Shown piece by piece: positions 52,713 to 63,500 of a stretch of 64,000 bases of DNA; within the stretch, counting starts at the first letter, position 1; each line of letters opens with the position of its first letter. The stretch is from Conchocele bisecta. Lineage: Eukaryota; Mollusca; Bivalvia; Lucinida; Thyasiridae. Location: contig CM055266.1 in the NCBI GenBank assembly GCA_029237695.1, positions 110,191,370-110,255,369 of the forward strand, given 5' to 3'. Made by a program: the position numbers and the translations under genes. The notes under the pieces were generated by a model that saw nothing but the letters and a program-made list of their open reading frames with translations, did no database searches and was not told the origin of the DNA.

Positions 52713-54070
52713 ATGGATACCCAATCATTTAGCTTTAACTATAATGCAAAGCACGCGGTCGGGGGTGTATACACTCAAAAGAACACCATTGGTGAGCTTG
52801 TGCACCCCACAATAAGAGCTAGTTTGGGCGCGGGTTTCGACACAAATTTCACTAACATGTTTGAAAAGTACAGACTTCCTAAAACCGTTACGCAGGATGT
52901 CATAACAAACTGGAACAATAATCATATGCAGTTCTGGCAGAACCAACTAAATTTTACCGTGTGGTGTGCCACAACCGGGTGTGGCGTCTCTTTCAGAGAC
53001 CACATAAAAGACAGTAACAGCATGTTAAGCAGTAGCGTCTACAACTTTCATGTGTATTATGCAATTAGGAGGATTCTCAAAGAACTAGGTACTCCACTAC
53101 CTCAAGACAATGGCTGGAACCCCATTTCCAACACATACGACCGTAAGGCGTTCGAAAGACTGTAACGAATTGTGTAACGTTTCAAAAGATGCGGACTGGA
53201 GACAGAAAGTATTTCCTAACAGCAACAGCCTGGGCACCGTTCTCATTCGGGGCCAGTCCGGGAATTGGACACAGACTGATTTTAGACACGATCACTCTGG
53301 TGACCACATCGTCAGTCGGAACGCCGGGAATTTTGATCCCGCGACGATGACCTTCGGGCCGGAAGTATCTGGAGGTCTGCACTGCGGCGTCTCATCCTGC
53401 AATTGGTTACCTCCGAAACGAGCTCACGTCGATTATATTTTACAAGACGAAAACGTGCAGAAGGGTATAGAAACCTTTATATTGGACGATGGTCTAGGGT
53501 TTACGCAGGCTTGTGTTACCCGCCTCAACGACTCCATTCGCACATACGTCTGGGCCATCCTCGGCGCACAGAAGCAAACTCGCAGTTCTATAATAGGAGT
53601 CGGAACCGCGTTTGTCGCGCAAAAACAATTCTTGGCACTTGTAGAGGACGCCATCTCAGCTACGGTGGACCTGGAGAAGGCGATCCAGAATTATCAAGAC
53701 GTTTTACAGAATGCTAGTACCCCAGTAGACTACGTATTTGGTATAGGCCCTTTATATGGCGCCGAGCAATATGATACTACGAGACGACCCGGTTGACGGT
53801 TACAATAATCAGATCGTAATCGCCACCGCCAATCAAAAAAACGGCCACAACGGGAACGTGAACGTGGATATCATCAAGCGCACCCCCAACAGCGGAAGCG
53901 ATTTCATAAAACCCCCAATTCACGAATCAAGTTCATTTAAACCCGTTGTTCCACCCGCGGAAACACCAATCATGAACACTGTTGAAATTGGAAGCACAAC
54001 CCACGAGGAGGAGAAATTAGGGCTCGTCGTTGCCTTCGTGGCAATCGGACTACTTGCGCTTTGGTTTTAG
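52713..54070 (+). pseudogene. E3 C-terminally anchored structural protein
   Basis: Open for 150 codons to 53165, where a short rearrangement (CTGTAACGAATTGTGTAACG) changes frame. The frame resumes to about 53745, where an extra base (GGCCCTTTATATGG) shifts it again; the anchor GLVVAFVAIGLLALWF ends at 54070. Break positions differ from E1 and E2. Confidence 0.75.
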
Positions 54071-55472
54071 AAACTCTCGGGCGGAGAATAGTAGGAGACC
54101 GGCGATCGCCACGATTAAAGCCCAAGTATTATTGGCGAGCCATCCGACCGTTTTTGATAATATAGATAACAAGAAGGAGAGGAGACCTCCGATCAACCCG
54201 GGCAGCGCGGCAGCCAACTTTCCTGCTAATTTGGTCAGGACACTGGCGAGGGCTTTTAGTTCTTTTTTTATCCATTCTTTGGCTCCACCGGATGGAGCTG
54301 GTGCGGGCGCTGGTGCTGGCGCTGGTGCTGGTGCCGAACCACCCGTGATAGATAAAACTAGAGACGATATAGATAGAATTAGGGTCGATATAATCATGGT
54401 GAAAGCTGTGAGGATGGTTACTATTGTGCAGCCCTTCTCTCTGAAGAGAGTGCGAAGACGTTCACCGAGTGTCGTGTCCTCGTGCAGGACCCTCGAGATT
54501 GTTTCGCGGCTCCGACATAATTGATCGGGAAGCGTCTCACGGTTAGTCGAGGCAGCCTCCAAGCGAGCGTCTCTTTCATCCCCGCAACGACCGCAGGAGT
54601 TTGTTGATTCGCTCGGTAGATTCTCTATCGCCACGTGCTTCCTTTATTTTTCTTTCTTCTAGAGCGATATGTTCGTCCAGCGCTGAGAGTTTGGAGAGGT
54701 TATTGACTAGTTCGCCCCGAGTTGTTTGCAGAACCTTATCGAGTCCCCGGAGTTCGCGAAGAGGTAACGGTGGGTCAAACTTCGTGCCGTTTATTTCGTT
54801 GACCGTGGTTTCAGTCGTGTTAATAGCGTCGGTGGCTACGCGAGGGATCTCGCTGAGCTCGATCGTTTCTATAGTGGCGGCCGTCTTCGCAAGCGTTTCG
54901 TCGGTAGACTGTAGGGATTTTACTATTTGTTGAGGTAGCTGCGGCCAATCATCGATCACTCCGAGAGCTCGAGCGAGTAATACTCCATATGTTTTCACTG
55001 AAGAGGGGCTGAGGAACTTGGTCGGGTCGTTCTTGTACGTCAGCAACTTCCAGTTCTTGCCCCATTTAACCCACATGTCTCCTCTTTTAGTGCTGCGAAA
55101 CTCCAACGTGGCATTGATGCCGTGTTTAGACACTATACTCCCCCACCGTTTCACCAGAGAATTCGTTTCCTCGAGAGACCCCAGCTCACCCTCGGAGATC
55201 CCCGCAGGAATATCGGCACCGCCCACCCATGCCGGAGTTTCGGGTGGGGCCTCCCACGTTTCTAAATGTATATTTTTCCCGGGTGCCCACCCTGGAAACG
55301 GATTCTTCTCGGGTGGGGGCTCTATGAAGGTCGTTTCGTCATCGAAATCGTCCAAGCCCTCGCCTCGGCTATATGGGTCGAAATCGTCATCATCATCATC
55401 ATCGAAATCGTCCAAGCCCTCGCCTCGGCTATATGGGTCGAAATCGTCCATGCCAATATCGAGACCAGCCAT
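54050..55472 (-). pseudogene. E3 acidic coiled-coil membrane protein with swapped N-terminal domain
   Basis: One extra C near 54583 breaks the frame between the coiled coil and membrane part. Residues 1-50 are a duplicated acidic unit (FDPYSRGEGLDDFDD twice). Residues about 54-185 bear no resemblance to E1/E2 and include a Trp-rich block (GDMWVKWGKNWKLLTYKND). Homology resumes at SLQSTDET and continues through coiled coil, membrane helix, Ala/Pro linker and amphipathic region. Confidence 0.75.
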
Positions 55473-55490
55473 CTTTAATAATTATTATTA

Positions 55491-55520
55491 TATTAAAGAC
55501 AAAACCATACTGGTTTAATA
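55491..55520. promoter_or_regulatory. E3 symmetrical TATTAAA promoter block
   Basis: TATTAAA (55491-55497) and TTTAATA (55514-55520) with AAACCATACTGGTTT at the centre. The capsid ATG is only 4 bp further; the divergent ATG lies at 55472. Confidence 0.62.
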
Positions 55521-55524
55521 GATT

Positions 55525-56811
55525 ATGTCTTCGAGTCAATACGGTCGCAAACTCAATCCATACCGCAGACTGCGGGAACCCCTCGGGGCAAAAGGCGTGA
55601 GACAGAGTGTCGTTATTACGAACAACCCATCGACGATCGACCAGAACCAGCAGCTCTTAGTCCGCTTCCCCAACCTCGGAGCTAGCGACGTCATTATGCC
55701 GGGGACTGTTTTAACTATTTCGCTTACATCAACGGACCCGGACCGAACCATCGTTCAGAACCTGGGTCGCGCCATCGTTAAGAAGACTATGATAAAGATT
55801 TCTGGTAATGAGGTGATGTCGATCGATGACAGCGACGTTTACCATTGCTACCAGGACCTGTGGAAGACGGCGCAAGAGCGCGAAAACGCTGTCTATCAGG
55901 GTATTGACACCAGTCGAAATAAGAACGTAACCAGACTTAGAATCGGGGCTGGTGACAAGGTAGATAACGTCGCGAGCGACAACGCGGTCGCGGCCGCTTA
56001 CGGCAACCGATTCTACATCCCGCTCGACTTTGAGTTGTTGGAGAGTCACATGCCATACTATCAGAGCGCTTTGGCGGACAGCTTCGAATACGAACTAACG
56101 TTCAACGACTACGGATGAGTTCTCATAGCCACTGATATGACATCGAAGTATACGATCGACAATGTTTCGCTGGAGTACGACATGGTCACGTTGCCCGAAC
56201 TCGCGCGATTGATCAGATCCCAGTATATCGGGCGCGTTGCCATACTTTACGACCGAGTTCTTCGCCACCGCAAGATGACGAAAGACAAAAGCGACACATT
56301 GTGGAATATTAATGTCAACGTACCCGCCCGCTCGATGAAAGGTATACTGATGTTGTTCGAGGTGGGTCGGTTCGCGCTCGGTGCTAGAAAATCTGACAAA
56401 TTTTATAACCCCAAAATCACGAAGGTAGAGGTGACGATCGAGGGATTACCCAATCAACTCTACAGCGCGGGTCTTCGCGCGCACCAGCAGTGGGACGAAG
56501 TAAGGAAACATTTTGCTTCCGGCTCTAAGCGTTCCCCGGAGGTTGCCGCGGTTGCCAAAGACCTGCAGCTCTCGGACGTCTCCCTCGCGGATTTCCTGAC
56601 TACCAAATACGCGTTATGGCTAGACATGCGAGCCAGCGACGACGTCCAAATGCACGGTAGCGGACGCCAAGTTGAGAACGCTAGCGAGGGTGTGACGATC
56701 CAGATAACCAAAGAGGCGGATGGAGCTCGCACATTGAACGTGTACTTATATATAATTACGGACGCGCAACTCAACATCGAAGATGGTCGATACTTATCAA
56801 CTTTATACTAA
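55525..56811 (+). pseudogene. E3 major capsid protein with a single in-frame TGA
   Basis: 429 codons with only one interruption, TGA at 56116-56118, at the position of CGA Arg201 in E1. All else is open and about 90% identical. Compared with E1 two residues are missing near 65. The same TGA occurs in E2. Either a nonsense mutation or, less likely, a recoded stop. Confidence 0.85.
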
Positions 56812-57421
56812 AGAATACCAATTCACGATTGAAGATGCCCACTCTGCCATAATATGTGGGCAGACAGGATGCGGAAAAACGGTTTTCATCCTCGACTTAC
56901 TCGAGGGCTCTTACCACGATGCCTTTCGTCACATCGTGATCCTGTGTCCCACTGTGCGGCACAACGAGATTTATCAGCGGCGCCCTTGGATATGGACCGA
57001 CCCTGAGGTATACGTTATTGACCCCGGCGAAAGGCTTCACGGTTGGCTGCATGTCTTCTATCAAATATTCCAGGGAGAACCTACCCTATACGTGATTGAT
57101 GATTGCTCGGCCAAGGCGGCGATGACCAAAATGAAGGACATGCTCTCCGAGCTCGCATTTTCTGGCCGCCATGCGAGGCAAAGCGTATGGATCTCCACTC
57201 AGAAGTACAACGCCGTCCTCAAGGATCTACGCGAGCAAACGAAATGGGTCTCCCTCTTCCACTGCAAGGACCGAGACTCATTCGATGAATGTCTTAGAGA
57301 GAACGACGTTATCCCAACGCGCGAGGAGCGCCTGGAGGTTCGACGGATACTTTCGGAAACTAAACACACCAAGCTTCTGCTAAAGACTGATCAACCAACT
57401 GCTTATATTGTATGTAATTAA
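56783..57421 (+). CDS. E3 packaging ATPase, 212 aa, intact
   Basis: Starts MVDTYQLY within the capsid gene end. Walker A GQTGCGKT at about residues 23-30 and Walker B LYVIDD near 99-104 are intact. It lacks the Asn/Lys-rich insert of E1 and is probably closer to the ancestral length. Followed by tandem repeats. Confidence 0.9.
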   Translation: MVDTYQLYTKEYQFTIEDAHSAIICGQTGCGKTVFILDLLEGSYHDAFRHIVILCPTVRHNEIYQRRPWIWTDPEVYVIDPGERLHGWLHVFYQIFQGEPTLYVIDDCSAKAAMTKMKDMLSELAFSGRHARQSVWISTQKYNAVLKDLREQTKWVSLFHCKDRDSFDECLRENDVIPTREERLEVRRILSETKHTKLLLKTDQPTAYIVCN

Positions 57422-57560
57422 TCTTCTTAAATTAATTACTAACTGCTGAGTAAATGTTTAACAATGCTGAGCAAATGCTGAACAATTGCTTAACAATGTT
57501 GAACAATGCTTAACAAATACTTAACAATGCTGAGAAAATGCTTAACAATGCTGAGCAATT
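57422..57560 (+). repeat. E3 tandem repeats after the ATPase (TTAACAATGCTGA-like)
   Basis: AACAATGCTGAGCAAATGCTG-type units similar to E1 but rearranged. Confidence 0.82.
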
Positions 57561-57689
57561 GCTAAGAATTTGTTGCTCCACTGCGAGCTTTATTGTGAGC
57601 ATAACGGTGATCATAAGTATCTGGTGGTGCGCTTGGCAATATGTTAGACTTATGAGACTCGTAAGAATAATTAAATTAATTTTAAGAAA

Positions 57690-58323
57690 AATGAACTGCG
57701 ACGAACTTCTCGATCAGCTAATGGAAGAAACAGTCGCTCCGACTGCCGACACGACTGAAACTGTAGGAACACCTGTCAGCACGGCTGCCGATACGGTCCC
57801 GAAAGAAAATGAAAACGCGGCGCGACGTGAGCGGTTGGCTGTGCTGGTTGCTGGGGGACAATCGGAGCATTATCTCGGTAGGAGTCTCTCAGTTTGTCAG
57901 GTGGATAAGATGTCGGATGCGGAGGTCGATAAAATGTACGCGCGATACGAATCCAAATTAGGTGCGGAGATGACGAAAACTCTCGGATCGGCGGCTATTT
58001 ATTTTTACGCTACCACCGTTGGCATACTTCTTCCTATACCAGACACCGCGGGATTGATTGGCGATCTAGAGACCGACCCTTTTATAGGACACACTCTTAG
58101 AACAGCCTGCTGCTCATTTTATCACAAGTTTGGAATGTACTTGGCTCCGCTGACAACCGCGTTGATCACGGGTAAACACTGTCAATTTGGACATATATGT
58201 CCACGAACTATAAGCCCTAATATTATAAATGATGATGACACAAGACGCACCCGCGAGAGTGACGGTGTTGAACCCGATTGCTCCAACACAATCGAACCCG
58301 AGTGTTACTCCGCCACTGGATGA
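57690..58323 (+). CDS. E3 MSDAE.DKMYARYE protein, 211 aa, intact
   Basis: The complete form of the gene broken in E1 and E2. N-terminal MNCDELLDQLMEE, variable Thr/Ala linker, NAARRERLAVLVAGG, then KMSDAEVDKMYARYESKLG, a hydrophobic TLGSAAIYFYATTVGILLPI and a Cys/His-rich end (TACCSFYHKF, KHCQFGHICPR) that could bind metal. An open hydrophobic extension reaches back to 57538. The 3' ~90 bp overlap the next gene. Confidence 0.68.
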
Positions 58324-58721
58324 CATTCAGCGTATAAAAATTCCCAAAAGACAGGCGGCTGGGAGAGCGGCTGCTGCCACACGAAAAGTTAAACAAGATA
58401 AAATACTCGCCGAGCTTCGAGAGGCCAAACGGTCGTTGCAATCGGAGACAGAGACGACAAAACACCCGGTGGCAGCTGTTTTCTCCCCCAATCGCTATTG
58501 GATTGGAACCGATTGCTCCAACTGATTGGATCCCGTGGGTTGTTGTTGGTGGTCTGTCAGTTGTGGGCACCCTGTATGTCCTTTACCGTTTCAACAACAG
58601 GTCATCAACGAGGCTGAAATTGAAAAAACAACCCCCAACACTGTTGGACGCGGTTCCAATCCAATCGTTGAGGGATGTGCCCCATTTAAACATTAAACGC
58701 GATCCTTTTTATATGCAATAA
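58235..58721 (+). pseudogene. E3 Pro/Asn-rich membrane protein (frameshift)
   Basis: Starts MTQDAPARVTV. A shift near 58500, in a CCAATCGCTATTGG microrepeat, ends the first frame at 58525; membrane segment and HLNIKRDPFYM lie in another frame. The stop overlaps the next ATG. Confidence 0.6.
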
Positions 58722-58954
58722 TGGCTGAACAAGATGGTAAAATGATAGTGAATGCGCTTTATCACGCCGTGGTGATATCGGGTGTCAGTATCGGGTACGC
58801 TCGACTATCAAAGATGACCCTAGGAGGGTCCGCTCCCAAATTGGACTTTACTGCGAGAGACGTAGGGTTCGTGACCTTAGATGTAGCTGCCGCAGTTTGG
58901 ACCCGAGATTATCTAATTAAAGCTGGAATTCTACCCGTTAATATATGGAAATAA
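58721..58954 (+). CDS. E3 small conserved membrane-associated protein, 77 aa
   Basis: Open; differs from E1 at about ten residues, mainly conservative. Third intact copy of this short gene. Confidence 0.72.
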   Translation: MAEQDGKMIVNALYHAVVISGVSIGYARLSKMTLGGSAPKLDFTARDVGFVTLDVAAAVWTRDYLIKAGILPVNIWK

Positions 58955-58955
58955 A

Positions 58956-59432
58956 ATGGCTTCGATCGGAATAATGATAGGTGGTGCGCTCGTAAACGCA
59001 TTGGCTTTCAACGGTAGCAACTATTTCTTCTCTAAACTACAAAACTCGGACGCGGATGAGGAGCGCGAGCGTCACGATTTAGCTGAAGAACAACTCAAGA
59101 GTGCACACGCAGCATGGTCGAAAAAACGAACCGCCCATCTGGACTGGGTCAACGAAGAGCTTCGCCGCGAGAATCACGCCGCTCAAACTTTCCAGAACGT
59201 TGAAGAAGCGAACCGCGAGTACGCGCTGGCATATCCACAGAGAAGTCTCGCGCCGCTGGATCGTGAGCCACAACTTTCAGATTTCTATGTACCGTCAGAG
59301 GCCCAAAAAGACCGCGAGATCGCGTTCATCGTCGTGGGAATGTGTGTGGTGGGTTTCGTCGGCTACTATATTCAATCGAAATTTAAATTTTACAAAATTA
59401 ATAATTATTTTAATTTTTTTTTTTTTTTATAA
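58956..59432 (+). CDS. E3 membrane-anchored coiled-coil protein, 158 aa
   Basis: N-terminal hydrophobic segment, charged coiled coil, LSDFYVPSEAQKDR, then a second hydrophobic helix (IAFIVVGMCVVGFVGYY). The last ~17 codons run into AT-rich DNA after QSKF, where E1 stops, so the true stop may have been lost. Confidence 0.62.
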   Translation: MASIGIMIGGALVNALAFNGSNYFFSKLQNSDADEERERHDLAEEQLKSAHAAWSKKRTAHLDWVNEELRRENHAAQTFQNVEEANREYALAYPQRSLAPLDREPQLSDFYVPSEAQKDREIAFIVVGMCVVGFVGYYIQSKFKFYKINNYFNFFFFL

Positions 59433-59450
59433 ATATATATATATAGAACG
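59417..59450 (+). promoter_or_regulatory. E3 T-run and TATA-like leader
   Basis: T-run, ATAAATATATATATATA and GAACG directly before the ATG at 59451, as in E1 and E2. Confidence 0.45.
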
Positions 59451-59795
59451 ATGTTAGTTGACGAACTTTATTACGCTATGATCGATGTAGGCTACACTGC
59501 CCAAAAACATCGTATAGCTGGTGCAAAGAGTATGATTCGTCTGGCCCAAGATTCTCTCGAGACGTGGCGCGAGGACGGAAAAGCGGCCACACTTTTCGCA
59601 AAGCGGATGTTCGAATCCTCCTCAACTCCAATCGATTCCTCCGAGTTCCTTCAGAACTTAACCTCCAAATGTGATTGTACTTCCAACAAAGGTTTATTAT
59701 TAACGACGCAGTCACCGGACGAGCTGACGAATGCATGTTGGAGATTGTCCGATATATTAGAATACTTCGCATACGATGAACACGCGCAAACTTGA
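59451..59795 (+). CDS. E3 small protein upstream of integrase, 114 aa
   Basis: Open, begins MLVDELYYAMIDVGYTA and retains the Trp codon that is TAG in E1. Ends ACWRLSDILEYFAYDEHAQT, overlapping the integrase start at 59776. Confidence 0.65.
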   Translation: MLVDELYYAMIDVGYTAQKHRIAGAKSMIRLAQDSLETWREDGKAATLFAKRMFESSSTPIDSSEFLQNLTSKCDCTSNKGLLLTTQSPDELTNACWRLSDILEYFAYDEHAQT

Positions 59796-60567
59796 TACCA
59801 AACTATCACGATCGCGTCGGTCGCAAGACGTACAAGTACGCACTGACAGTCGTTGACGTAGCGAGTCGCTATAAGGGGGGGCTGAGCCGTTGGCTACGAA
59901 AGAGTCTAAGGAGGTGGCCGAGGCTCTTTCCCGAATATATAAAAGGAGTCCTCTCAATTGGCCAAATCTTCTCCAGGTCGATCCCGGCCACGAGTTCATG
60001 GGCGCGGTATCTCATCTATTATCTAAACACAAAGTTTCTGTCAGACACGGCCGCGTCAACATCCACCGGGACCAGAGGATCGTGGAGTGCTTCAATCGAA
60101 CCCTGGCTGAGAGACTGGTCGGACACCAATACGCCAAAGAACTTGTAGACCCTCATTCGCGATCGACCGAGTGGGTGTCCAGACTGCCCGCCGTGGTCTC
60201 CGCACTGAACGGAGAGGTGACCAGATTGATAGGTAAGAAGCCCGTAGATGCTATCAAGTTAAAAAGGGTGACGAGCAAGCCCTCTGCCGTCTCGCGCGGG
60301 CGACCCGTTGGTTTAGAGGAGCAACGGCTTCCATCGGATATTAACGTCCGGTACCTCTATCAACCGGGAGAGCTCGAAGGTGGCAGCCGCCGCGCGACTG
60401 ATCCCGTGTGGTCTCTCAATGTATATCATCTAGATCGATCTATTACCAAACCTGATGAGCCCGTGCTCTACTATTTGGATGATGGGCCCTCTCGAGGGTT
60501 TGTTCGCGAAGAACTTCTTATGGTGTCTTCTGACACCCAGTTACCCCCGGATCGACAGAGTCTTTAG
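59776..60567 (+). pseudogene. E3 integrase with 242-bp internal deletion
   Basis: ATG at 59776; after about 10 codons the sequence jumps from the position of 11918 to 12161 in E1. This removes the helix-turn-helix-like part and the first catalytic Asp. A G-run expansion near 59876-59882 shifts the frame back or again. The remaining 225 codons are open, with VDPGHEFMGA and IVECFNRTLAE (an Arg to Cys change next to the catalytic Glu). Inactive by loss of the triad. Its stop overlaps the polymerase stop on the other strand. Confidence 0.9.
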
Positions 60568-63500
60568 AGAGGTTCCGTATGTATTCCGTCCGATAACACG
60601 CGTCTTTTATCGTAGTATGCCGAGAGTCCTTATTTTCGTTGACAGTACGTTTTCATAACGCAGTCTTTCATTTTAAATCCTCTATTTTGCGCTACATCTA
60701 TAATGTGTTTTACATCTTCTGTAGTTTCGCTTAGTACTCGTTTATATCTATCCCAATTTAAATCGTTAGTTCTCTTGGACATTCCTTTCGCGGAGTTTTT
60801 ATTAATTGAATTAAATTTTTCTACGAAATAACACTTACTAGATAACGCTATCGCCCTATCTCCGCTAAATTCCATTTTGAAAAGTCCTGGTTCTCTATTA
60901 CTCCATTTATCCCAAGCCAACCATTTCTTTTTTTCTTTTTCAAACTCGTCTAGTAAGTTAGGTCTAATCAATTCCTCTATCGTTTTCCACTAACTCCTAT
61001 ATACATACTATCCGTGTTCATCTGTATTAATTCGAAGTCTTCTCTTTTTACGTATTTGGCTAGAAATTCGTAGTAAAATTCCAACATTCTCAATTTAGCT
61101 AGTTGATAAACCGCTATTCCGCAGTGGAATGGTCTCTTTACTGCGCACCGGGGTTTTCTTGAAGATATTTCGTACGCATCTCCTATCTCTTCCAAATCAT
61201 CAAAATACGCGGATCTTAATGCTTTGTCAACACAGGTTTCGTCTCGCGTATATGTCGTATTTAAATGTCTCTCCGTTGCCTCTATCATTTTTCCGCAACA
61301 AGAGTTTCCTAATAATTTCATTATGTCGGCCATCGGTTTCTTATTCGGTTCTACATCCCCCGTTCGTCTTGCGGCTGTAACTTCTTTAGCGAACCATTCG
61401 AAGGGTTTACCACTAATATAATCTATAACAAGATAAACTCCCGTTATTTCTAGGCCGTGTTTTAAATACCATTTCAACAGTGGCGCGTACAGCAATACGT
61501 TAGTGGCCGACATAGATCCCACCAATTTTCTTCCGTTTCCTCTAGTTCGGTCAGTATCTGTTAAATATTTTAACATGTGTGCGGGAACTTCATCAACCTC
61601 TACTTCTCTGTTTATAAAAAGTGGAGATATTTCGGAAAACTTATCTTTTAAGTTGCTTGGAACTTCTATATCCACCTCCGCAAACCCAAACCAGTCTCCG
61701 GATAAAACTATTTTACTAATCTTTTTAATAAGTTTAGGATTATGTGGGTTATTTATATGATGTATAGTTTCTTTCCCACACGGCATCTCTTTATTTAACG
61801 TAGATAAATATAACGCGTTCGCGTCGTACCCCAAAACAGCCTCGCAAGGTTTGGAACTCACTCTAATATTTGAAACACCGGCTTCCGCATATCGCGTAAA
61901 TACTATCGATGGACCACCAACTAGAGCGTCTTTCATCATTTTGTATGTTTCATCTTTCGGTGCGCATAGAGCATCCTCCGGTATAATCGTCTTTGAAGAT
62001 TTTTGTTCTTTAATGGTTCCTCTCAATAAATATTGTATAGCCACACCCGGTTTTGTTACCACGTCTTTGAAGATATGTACACCCCTGTGTTTATAAAATT
62101 CACACATTTTCCCCACAGCTTCTAGGAACGGTGCTACATCTAAATCGTTATAATATTTCAACCAATCTCTGAAAGTTTTCATATTATTTTCTTCGAAAAT
62201 TCTACGACATTTACTTAATTCCGTTTCGTCTAGTAAGATTTTCCCAGATAGTTTGGAATACCAATTCTCTATATCCGGTAGTCCCGGGTAATCTAGCTTG
62301 TCTGTAGAATCGAACCACTCGTAAGGAAAGAAAGATTTCTGTCCTTTGCAGTCGTAGGCTTTTATCCAACTATCGTAACTTACACCGGGTCCTAGGTAAA
62401 GTATCACATCAAGAAATCTAAACTCCGGAGTAAATAGAAATATTGTCGCGCTCGCCCTTTTTCCGACCATTACTTTCTTCGTTGTTGATGACAGTTCACC
62501 TACTAAATATTTATTTATTAAGTTTATATCGTACTTACTGCTGTTAAAACCTATAACCGGTACTTGCTCTATCCACTGTTCGATCTGGGCGATTTGTTTT
62601 TTACGTAAATATTCAGTATTAAATTCGTATCTTGACCATACTTCTTCTCTTATAGCTTTTCCCCTGACTTTCAAATCTTCTGCGAATTTTTCTATCAGTT
62701 TTGCGGGATCTTTATCACAAATATGAGTTACCGTTCCTGATAATTTATCTCCTATACTAACGCTTACCGGAACGTGCTCAGCTTCGTACTCTAAACTATT
62801 ACCGGTAGTTTCAACTTCTGGCTGGAGATACGCCTCAAAATCGTATACTATCTGATATGGATAAAGAGTAGTGTCGCAACCGATCTTTATATCTTTACCC
62901 GTTCTTCGAAATTCGCATTCCCACATAACTACTAGGTTGAATTCTTTGCTTTTTCTAATAACTTTATCTCTTCTCATTGTGGATGCGCGTTCTTCCTTTT
63001 TATGCTTAGCATGAATCTCACACCCGTGCCAGTAACAGCCGTGGTATTGATATACGGTATTGGTTTCTGGACAGTATCCATCTACCGGAGCTCCTGAAAT
63101 CCATCTTTCACCTCCGTGTCCGCACTGTTCGTGGTGAATGTGAATTCCCTCGCGCTTTTCCACAGAGTGCATCCAATCGATCGCACCATAACTGTTAGAA
63201 CCTTTTGGGTAGAACGCTTTCTCGAACGACGAACGCGGGCGCTCTAAAGAATTACCATCACATATTACTTTTGTCTCACCTCTCATACATGTTGGTCCGT
63301 GTCTCTTCATATTACTCGCTTTCGTGAATTTCTGCTTGCAATTATCGCAGGCGTAAATTTTAGATAGGTTTTTAAGGTTTTTTATCAGAAATACGTGATT
63401 ATTAAACAGTCCTATTGCCATTGGTTTATTACCTATTGCATCATAGTGCGCTGGTACCTTTTTCAACCACCATACGTCACATTTGGTGGGTTGATATACT

